A DNA stretch of 64,000 nt, taken from NCBI RefSeq assembly GCF_033118175.1, contig NC_083693.1, forward strand, positions 26,855,981 through 26,919,980, in the 5' to 3' direction. The stretch is from Dama dama. Taxonomy: Eukaryota; Chordata; Mammalia; Artiodactyla; Cervidae. Below the pieces are notes generated by a model. The model searched no databases and was not told the origin of the DNA. It worked only from the letters and a program-made list of their open reading frames with translations. Made by a program: the position numbers and the translations under genes. This document shows, one piece after another, positions 56,931-64,000 of this stretch (positions are counted from its first letter, which is position 1; every line of letters begins with the position of its first letter).

Positions 56931-59783
56931 ATGCTGTAAAGAGCAATATTGCATAGGAACCTGGAATGTTAGATCCATGAATCAAGGCAAATCGGAAGTG
57001 GTCAAACAGGAGCCGGCAAGAGTGAATGTCAACATTCTAGGAATCAGCGAGCTAAAATGGACTGGAATGGGTGAATTTAACTCAGATGACCATTATATCT
57101 ACTACTGTGGGCAGGAATCCCTTAGAAGAAATGGAGTAGCCGTCATAGTCAACAAAAGAGTCCAAAATGCAGTACTTGGATGCAATCTCAAAAATGACAG
57201 AATGATCTCTGTTCGTTTCCAAGGCAAACCATTCAATGTCACCATAATCCAAACCTATGCCCCAACCAGCAAGCTGAAGAAACTGAAGTTGAACGGTTCT
57301 GTGAAGACCTACAAGACCTTTTAGAACTAATACCCAAAAAAGATGTCCTTTTCATTACAGGGGACTGGAATGCAAAAGTAGGAAGTCAGGAAACACCTGG
57401 AGTAACAGGCAAATTTGGCCTTGGAGTAGAGAATGAAGCAGGGCAAAGGCTAATAGAGTTTTGCCAAGAGAACGCACTGGTCATAGCAAACACCCTCTTC
57501 CAACAACACAAGAGAAGACTCTACACATGGACATCACCAGAGGGGTCAACACAAAAATCAGATTGATTATATTCTTTGCAGCCAAAGATGGAGAAGCTCT
57601 ATACAGTCAGCAAAAACAAGACTGGGAGCTGACTGTGGCTCAGATCATGAAATCCTTATTGCCAAATTCAGACTTAAACTGAAGAAAATAGGAATAACAA
57701 CTAGACCATTCAGGTATTACCTAAATCAAATCCCTTATGATGATACAGTGGAAGTGAGACGTAGATTCAAGGGACTAGATCTGATAGACAGAGAGACTGA
57801 TGAACTATGGACAGAGGTTCATGACATTACACAGGAGACAAGGATCAAGACCATCCCTATGGAAAAGAAATGCAAAAAGGCAAAATGGTTCTCTGAGGAG
57901 GACTTACAAATAGCTGTGAAACAAAGAGAAACAAAAAGCAAAGGAGAAAAGGAAAGATATTCCCATCTGAATGCAGAGTTCCAAAGAATAGCCAGGAGAG
58001 ATAAGAAAACCTTCCTCAGCAATCAATGCAAAGAAATAGAGGAAAACAGAATGGGACAGACTAGAGATCTCTTCAAGAAAATTAGAGATACCAAGGGAAC
58101 ATTTCATGCAAAAATGGGCTCAAAAAAGGACAGAAATGGTATGGACCTAACAGAAGCAGAAGACATTAAGAAGAGGTGGCAAGAATACACAGAAGAACTG
58201 TACAAAAAAGATCTTCACTACCCACATAATCATGATGGTGTGATCACTCACCTAGAGCCAGACATCCTGGAATGTGAAGTCAAGTGGGCCTTAGAAAGCA
58301 TCACTATGGACAAAGCTAGTGGAGGTGATGGAATTCCAGTTGAGCTATTTCATATCTTAAAAGATGATGCTGTGAAAGTGCTGCACTCAATATGCCAGCA
58401 AATTTGGAAAACTCAGCAGTGGCCACAGGACTGGAAAAGGTCAGATTTCATTCCAATCCCTAAGAAAGGCAATCCCAAAGAATGCTCAAACTACCGCACA
58501 ATTGCACTCATCTCACACGCTAGTAAAGTAATGCTCAAAATTCTCCAAGCCAGCCTTCAGCAATACATGAACCAAGAACTTCCAGATGTTCAAGCTGGTT
58601 TTAGAAAAGGCAGAGGAACCAGAGATCAAACTGCCAACATCTGCTGGATCATCGAAAAAGCAAGAGAGTTCCAGAAAAACATCTATTTCTGCTTTATTGA
58701 CTGTGCCAAAACCTTTGACTGTGTGGATTACAATAAACTATGGAAAATTCTGAAAGAGATGGGAATACCAGACCACCTGACTTGCCTCTTGAGAAACCTG
58801 TATGCAGGTCAGGAAGCAACAGTTAGAACTGGACATGGAACAACACACGGGTTCCAAATTGGGAAAGGAGTATGTCAAGGCTGTATATTGTCACCCTGCT
58901 TATTTAATTTATATGGATAGTACATCATGAGAAACGCTGGGCTGGAAGAGGCACAAGCTGGAATCAAGATTGCTGGGGGAAACATCAATAACCTCAGATA
59001 TGCAGACGACACCACCCTTATGGCAGAAAGTGAAGAGGAACTAAAAAACCTCTTGATGAAAGTGAAAAAGGAGAGTGAAAAAGTTGGCTTAACATTCAGA
59101 AAACTAAGATCATGGCATCTGGTCCCATCACCTCATGGGAAATAGATGGGGAGACAGTGGAAATAGTGGCTGACTTTATTTTTGGGGGCTCCAAAATCAC
59201 TGCAGATGGTGATTGCAGCCATGAAATTAAAAGGTGCTTACTCCTTGGAAGAAAAGTTATGACCAACCTAGATAGCATATTAAAAAACAGAGACATTACT
59301 TTACCAACAAAGGTCTGTCTGGTCAAGGCTATGGTTTTTCCAGTGGTCATGTATGGATGTGAGAGTTGAACTGTGAAGAAAGCTGAGCACCGAAAAATTG
59401 ATGCTTTTGAACTATGTTGTTGGAGAAGACTCTTGAGAGTCCCTTGGACTTCAAGGAGATCCAACCAGTCCATCCTAAAGGAGATAAGTCCTGGGTGTTC
59501 ACTGGAAGGACTGATGCTGAAGCTGAAACTCCCATACTTTGGCCACCTCATGTGAAAAGTTGACTCGTTGGAAAAGACCCTGATGCTGGGAGGGGTTGGG
59601 GGCAGGAGCAGAAGGGGACGACAGAGGATGAGATGGATGGATGGCATCACCGACGCGATGGGCATGAATTTGAGTAAACTCTGGAAGTTTGTGATGGACA
59701 AGGAAGCCTGGCGTGCTGCGATTCATGGGGTCACAAATAGTCAGACACGAGTGAGCGACTGAAATGAACTGAACTGAACCGAA
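56931..59783 (+). mobile_element. BovB retrotransposon (2.85 kb, 5'-truncated) nested in L1 ORF2
   Basis: The element begins ATGCTGTAAAGAGCAATATT and ends with the TGAACTGAACTGAACCGAA terminal repeat. CTAAGGAGACA occurs at 56920-56930 in L1 and again at 59784-59794, immediately before L1 resumes with AAAGAACTGTATACAG. This is an 11-nt target-site duplication. It is the longest BovB in the window and lies in the same orientation as the host L1. Confidence 0.96.
56977..59760 (+). pseudogene. BovB endonuclease-reverse transcriptase relic
   Basis: RTE-type protein with an N-terminal APE endonuclease and an RT domain. Endonuclease blocks are ILGISELKWTGMGEF and IIQTYAPTS (56977-57324), GDWNAKVG in a shifted frame (about 57361) and CGSDHEILIAKF (about 57630). 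A 390-codon frame (57748-58920) carries the linker and RT motifs DKASGGDGIPVELF, SNYRTIALISHASKVM, VQAGFRKGRGTRDQ, IDCAKTFDCVDYNK and GVCQGCILSPCLFNLY. It stops at TAG 58918. The catalytic YADD is intact in the next frame segment (58927-59145). The C-terminal domain continues with further breaks near 59095, 59367 and 59553. The many lesions rule out function. Confidence 0.95.
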
Positions 59784-59794
59784 CTAAGGAGACA

Positions 59795-61180
59795 AAAGAA
59801 CTGTATACAGAAAGTTATAAGACACTAGTGAAAGAAATCAAAGATGAAATAAACAGATGGAGAGATATTCCATGTTCCTGGGTAGGAAGAATCAACATTG
59901 TTAAAAGGACTATACTACCAAATGCAATCTACAGATTCAGTGCAATCCCTATCAAATTATCAATGGCATTTTTCACAGAACTAGAACAAAAAACTTCACA
60001 ATGCATATGGAAACACAAAACACTCCAAATAGTCAAATCAGTTCTGAGAAAGAAGAATGGAGCTGGAGGAATCAAGCTTCCTAATTTCAGGTTATACTAC
60101 AAAGCTACATTCATCAAGACAGTATGGTACTGGCACAAAAACAGAAATATAGACCAATGGAACAAGATAGAAAGCCCAGAAATAAACCCATAAACCTATG
60201 GGTACCTTATTTTTGACAAAGGAGACAAGAATATACAATGGGGCAAAGACAGCCTCTTCAATAAATGGTGCTGGGAAAACTGGACAGCTACATGTAAAAG
60301 AATAAAATTAGAACCCTTCCTAACACCATACACAAAGATAAACTCAAAATGGATTAAAGACCTAAATATAAGACCAGAAACTATAAAACTCTTAGAAGAA
60401 AACATAGGCAGAACACTCAGTAACATAATTCAAAGCAGGATCCTCTATGACTCACCTCCTAGAATAATGGAAATAAAAGCAGAAGTAAACAAGTGGGACT
60501 TGATTACACTTAAAAACTTTTGTACAGCAAAGGAAACTATAAGCAAGGTGAAAAGACAACCCTCATAATGGGAGAAAATAATAGCAAATGAAAACAACAG
60601 ACAAAGGATTAATTTCCAAAATATACAAGCAGCTCATACAACTCAGTACCAGAAAAACAAACAACCCAATCAAAAAGTGGGAACAAGACCTAAACAGACA
60701 TTTCTCCAAAGAAGACATACAGATGGCTAACAAACACATGAAAACATTGCTCATTATTAGAGAAATGCAAATCAAAACCACAATAAGATATCACCTCACA
60801 CCAGTCAGAATGGCCCTCATCAAAAAGTCTACAAAAAATAAATGCTGGAAAGGGTGTGGAGAAAAGGGAATGCTTTTGCACTGTTGGTGGGAATGTAAAT
60901 TGATACAGCCACTATGGAAGATAGTATGGAGATTCCTGAGAAAAACTAGGAATAAAACCACCATATGACCCAGCAATCCCACTCCTAGGCATATACCCCG
61001 AGGAAACCAAAATTGAAAGAGACACATGTATCCCATTGTTCATTGCAGCACTATTTACAATTGCTAGAACATGGAAGCAACCTAGATGTCCATCGACATA
61101 TGAATTGATTAAGAAGTTGCGGTATATAAACACAATGGAATATCACTCAGCCATAAAAAGGAACTCATTGAGTCAGTTCT
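59795..61180 (+). pseudogene. L1 ORF2 relic, C-terminal part
   Basis: After the BovB, L1 ORF2 resumes with KEIKDEINRWRDIPCSWVGR (59828-60193). Sequence resembling FDKGDKNIQWGKDSLFNKW follows at about 60215, then ISKIYKQLIQL and FSKEDIQMANKHMK. The C-terminal cysteine-rich block is present: CWKGCGEKG, then HCWWEC (60588-60968). Stops at 60191 and 60966 and frame changes break it. ORF2-like codons continue to about 61180 before the 3'UTR. Confidence 0.92.
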
Positions 61181-61676
61181 AATGAGGTGGATGAACCTAG
61201 AACCTATTATACAGAGTGAAGTGATTCAGAAAGAGAAAGATAAACACTGTATCCTAACACATATATACAGAATCTAGACAAATAGTACTGAAGAATTTAC
61301 TTACAGGGCAGCAATGGAGAAACAGACATAGAGAACAGACATATGGACATGGGGAGAGGGGAGGAGAGGGTGAGATGTATGGAAAGAGTAACATGGAAAC
61401 TTACATTACTATTTGTTAAATAGATAGCCAACGGGAATTCGCTGTGTGGCTCAGGAAACTCAAACAGGGTCTCTGTATCAACCTAGAGGGGTGGGATGGG
61501 TGGGAGATGGGAGGGAGGTCCAAAAGGGAGGGGATATGTGTATACCTGTGGCTGATTAACGTTGAGGTTTGACAGAAATCAGCAAAATTCTGTAAAGCAA
61601 TTATCCTTCAATAAAAAATAAATTAAAAAAAACAGTGCAAGAGCACACCCCTCTAGTATATACACCATCAGTATAC

Positions 61677-61757
61677 TTTTTCTTATTTATTTATTTTTAT
61701 TGAAATATAGTTGATTTACAATGTTGTTATTTCCTATTATATAGCAAAGTTGTTCGG
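61677..61757 (-). mobile_element. L1 3'-end fragment, antisense
   Basis: CTTATTTATTTATTTTTATTG followed by ATATAGTTGATTTACAATG is the reverse of an L1 3' tail. Similar sequences at 61664-61679 and 61760-61775 (CATCAGTATACTTT and CACCAGCATACTTT) may be its target duplication. Confidence 0.7.
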
Positions 61758-61824
61758 TACCACCAGCATACTTTATACTGATGTATAAAGTAATATGTTT
61801 GTTATCACTTATTACCAATATTAT

Positions 61825-62030
61825 GGGCTTTCCTGGTGGCTCAGACTGTAAATAGTCTGCCTGCAATGTAGCCGACCTGAGTTCAATCCATTGGTTGGGA
61901 AGATCCCCTGGAGAAGGAAATGGCAACCCACTCCAGTATTCTTCCCTGGAGAATCCCATGGATTGAGGAGATTGGCAGGCTATAGCCCATAGGCTGCAAA
62001 GAGTTAGACATAACTGAGCGAGTGTCTAAC
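61825..62030 (+). mobile_element. Bov-tA-type SINE
   Basis: A head (GGGCTTTCCTGGTGGCTCAG) and a body ending CTGAGCGAGTGTCTAACAC, with a short CA-rich tail. Confidence 0.93.
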
Positions 62031-62857
62031 ACACACATACACATGAATATCATGGATATTATAACATACAACCAAAAATAGAAAATTGCAATTGATAATA
62101 TTTTAAATAAATGTAAATAGAAATTCTGATCACTTCTTCCTGCACTCTCACATAGGACTGTATTTTGTATACCCTGTGCAGACACCCCACTCTTGAGGCT
62201 ATAGTACTAGAGTATATAGAGTGTGGTTAGTTGCTTTTTGTTTTTTTTTTTCTTTTTTGGTCTAAAATGTGGGAGGTCACTCCAGGTGAATAGACTTAAG
62301 GCATTTACATAAGCTAGCTGTCAAAGTTTCCAAGGCAAGAACTGGTTGTATCTAGTGTGTATTTCTAATACATAACTTACAGCGAACTTAATTATTTTTG
62401 AAAATAGCATGGTGATTTATCACAAATTATTTATTAAACCTTGCAAGTCATGTCTAATTTAAAATAATTAGCAACTTTAAAATAAACACAGATAACCTAG
62501 AACAAATTAAATGCTTTTATTAGCTAAGCTGAATTGAAATGAAGAAAAAATTCCTACATAACCAAATTTCTGTATATTCTTTTGGCTATCTTTCACTTAA
62601 ATTCTGGGTAATCAAGAATCTCAGTTATTGTACATGATGTACAATAACTGTACACTGTCTAAAAGAGACCTGTCAAAATAGAATTATCTACCTTACCAAA
62701 CTTTGAAAATCATTCTTTAAAAATAGTGGAGAAAACAAGTCTAAGTGTCTTTCCTGGATTAATTAAAAAACCCAACAGTTATTTTTCCTCTGAGACAAGA
62801 ACAGTATTCTTGACAACTACCTCTCTGTTATCAACTTGCCAATCTTATAGAATTAGT
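62031..62857. other. Unassigned AT-rich sequence containing a palindrome
   Basis: No repeat family or exon is recognised. A T-rich tract lies near 62240-62257. The palindrome at 62622-62650 is listed separately. Confidence 0.4.
62622..62650. repeat. 29-nt near-perfect palindrome
   Basis: Arms CAGTTATTGTACAT and ATGTACAATAACTG are exact reverse complements, 14 nt each, around a single central G. It could extrude as a hairpin. Confidence 0.95.
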
Positions 62858-62883
62858 AAAAAAAAAAAAAAAAAAAAAAAAAA
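62858..62883. repeat. A26 homopolymer
   Basis: A pure A run of about 26 nt. No retrotransposon body is recognised immediately to its left. Confidence 0.9.
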
Positions 62884-62929
62884 CCCTCTAATCTGTTCTC
62901 AAAGTCTAGTGTGCCTAACAAACCCACCG

Positions 62930-62991
62930 TCTTTTGCCTCTCCTGCATTGGCAGGCAGATTCTTTACCAGTAGCGCCCCCTGGGAAGCCCT
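62930..62991 (-). mobile_element. Bov-tA head fragment
   Basis: Only the antisense tRNA-like head is present: TCCTGCATTGGCAGGCAGAT to GCGCCCCCTGGGAAGCCC. Confidence 0.85.
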
Positions 62992-63536
62992 ACTGTTGTA
63001 TACCAGTATAAAATAACATAACTAGTTCTGGGAGAATTTTTGTTGCAAATTTTCTTGCACAATTTAAAATAAAGTCACTGCTCTATGATTCCAGTTCTTA
63101 CCAAGATGTTGAACTAGCACAGTTTCTGACTGTCTCTCCCAGGAACAGTCCCAAAAGGCAGACAGAGAAAAAACCAAGACATATCAAAAACTATGAAAAA
63201 TCTCTAGAGTGCATGCTGGTTTGTGTGGTGCAGTAGTTTTGTAGGAGGATAAAAAGCAATAGTTTTCTGCTTTCTCCCTGACCATTGCTTTGGGATGAAC
63301 TAAAGGATCTCAAAGTCTGGCTCCAGGCCAGCATTAGCACAACTGGGGAGCTTGTGAGAAATTTAAATTTGGGGGGGTCTCTCCCGGACAAACTCAATCA
63401 GAACTGAGGGAATGGAGCTGATAAATCTGTGCTTTACCAAGTCTTCCAAGAGACTCTGGGATAAATAATGCCTGTATCTACACTAGAGCTGTCAGATTAG
63501 GGAAATAAAAGTTACAGTAGACCCAGTTAAATCTGA
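62992..63536. other. Unassigned non-coding sequence
   Basis: No repeat family or exon is recognised. Confidence 0.4.
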
Positions 63537-63750
63537 GGGTCTTCCCAGGTGGTGAGGTGGTTAAGAATCTACCCACAATGCAATTGACTTGCAGGAGATG
63601 TGAGTTTGATCCCTGGGTAGGAAAGATCATGTGGAGGGGGAAATGGCAACCCACTCCAGTATTCTTGCCTGGAGAATTCCATGAACAGATAAGCCTGGAA
63701 GGCTGCAGTCATGGGGTCACAAAGAGTTGGATATGACTGAGCAACATTCA
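63537..63750 (+). mobile_element. Bov-tA-type SINE
   Basis: A head (GGGTCTTCCCAGGTGGTGAG) and a body ending GGATATGACTGAGCAAC. A short duplication-like AATTGACTTGCAGG lies inside the head. Confidence 0.9.
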
Positions 63751-63764
63751 CATCATTATTGTAA

Positions 63765-64000
63765 CAGATGCAAAACAAGAATTTGATAAGATCTAACACT
63801 CATTTGGAATAAAAATATATGGGCAATTTTAATTATAAATGGAGAGATATCATAAATATTCCTTTTACAACAGGAAATATGACAAGAGGATCCACTATCA
63901 CCACTTCTAATCAATATTTTAATAGAAGTCTTAGCCAGTACAGTAAGATTTAAGATATATGAAAGGAAAAAAGTAGACTCACAAGTTTAGAAAAGAGAAA
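63765..64000 (+). pseudogene. Old L1 ORF2 fragment running off the window
   Basis: Blocks resembling GATGCAAAACAAGAATTTGA (an AEKAFD-like region), CCACTATCACCACTTCTAAT (a LSPLLFNI-like region) and GAAGTCTTAGCCAGTACAG (an EVLA-like region) follow the order of the L1 RT domain with strong divergence. The fragment is cut by the right edge of the window. Confidence 0.65.

Larger units (their letters stand above)
50299..61633 (+). mobile_element. Near full-length ruminant L1 with nested BovB
   Basis: The element begins GGGGACAACAAGATGTTGG, a ruminant L1 5' end, and ends in an A-rich tail after TTCAATAAAAAATAAATT. AGTGCAAGAGC lies at 50288-50298 and 61634-61644 as the target-site duplication. Layout: 5'UTR about 50299-53370 (with the patch at 50878-51078 and a tandem repeat at 52112-53070), ORF1 relic, ORF2 relic and 3'UTR (about 61181-61633). 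Subtracting the BovB and one copy of its duplication leaves about 8.5 kb. All frames are broken, so it is not mobile now. Confidence 0.95.

Noticed and set aside
57748..58920. 390-codon open frame as a host gene
   Set aside because: It is the BovB linker and RT region with RTE-type motifs, inside an element with a terminal repeat and target duplication.

Overview
The window is ruminant (pecoran, most likely bovid) nuclear DNA. I find no host protein-coding exon, no functional tRNA or rRNA gene, no CRISPR array and no bacterial feature. The assignment rests on the repeats: about two dozen Bov-tA-type SINEs (a tRNA-Glu-like head joined to a Bov-A body), one dimeric Bov-A2 SINE, ten fragments of the BovB (RTE) retrotransposon, ruminant-type L1 pieces and several CHR-type cetartiodactyl SINEs. 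Cow, sheep and goat cannot be separated by eye. The long open frames are retrotransposon relics or chance frames through simple repeats, so the window is probably intergenic or deep intronic. Family names are from recognition of sequence, not from a database search.

Layout. 1-2.7 kb: mostly unassigned, with an AT microsatellite cluster and a small CpG-rich patch. 2.7-6.1 kb: two old Tigger-like DNA transposons interrupted by an L1 tail and a Bov-tA, then a CHR SINE and a BovB whose 5' part is inverted. 7-17 kb: many SINEs, an MLT1 LTR (8.6-9.2 kb) and a 1.5-kb repeat-poor block (10.2-11.7 kb). 17-24 kb: L1 tails, an ERV-type LTR (18.5 kb), a MIR and a second MLT1 interrupted by SINEs. 25-27 kb: a Tigger1-like transposon split by BovB. 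28-34.6 kb: L1 tails, BovB, a CHR SINE, Bov-A2, an 80-bp mariner-type MITE, a MIR, and a BovB tail inside an L1 tail. 35-44 kb: repeat-poor DNA, a perfect 269-bp tandem duplication (37.9-38.4 kb), a second copy of the LTR (39.9 kb) and an L2. 44-50 kb: BovB copies, one of them inside an L1 tail with target-site duplications visible at both levels.

50.3-61.6 kb is the dominant structure. It is a near full-length ruminant L1 with a long 5'UTR containing a tandem duplication, decayed ORF1 and ORF2, an 11-nt target-site duplication, and a 2.85-kb BovB inserted in ORF2 with its own 11-nt duplication. Its 5'UTR also carries a 201-bp patch that appears stitched from three nearby templates, two of them in inverted orientation. 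The last 2.4 kb holds SINEs, a near-perfect 29-nt palindrome and an old L1 ORF2 fragment.

The nesting gives a relative order of events: Tigger, MIR, L2 and MLT1 first, then L1, then BovB and the Bov SINEs. No gene network is encoded here. The useful signal is retrotransposition mechanics and local template-switch rearrangements.
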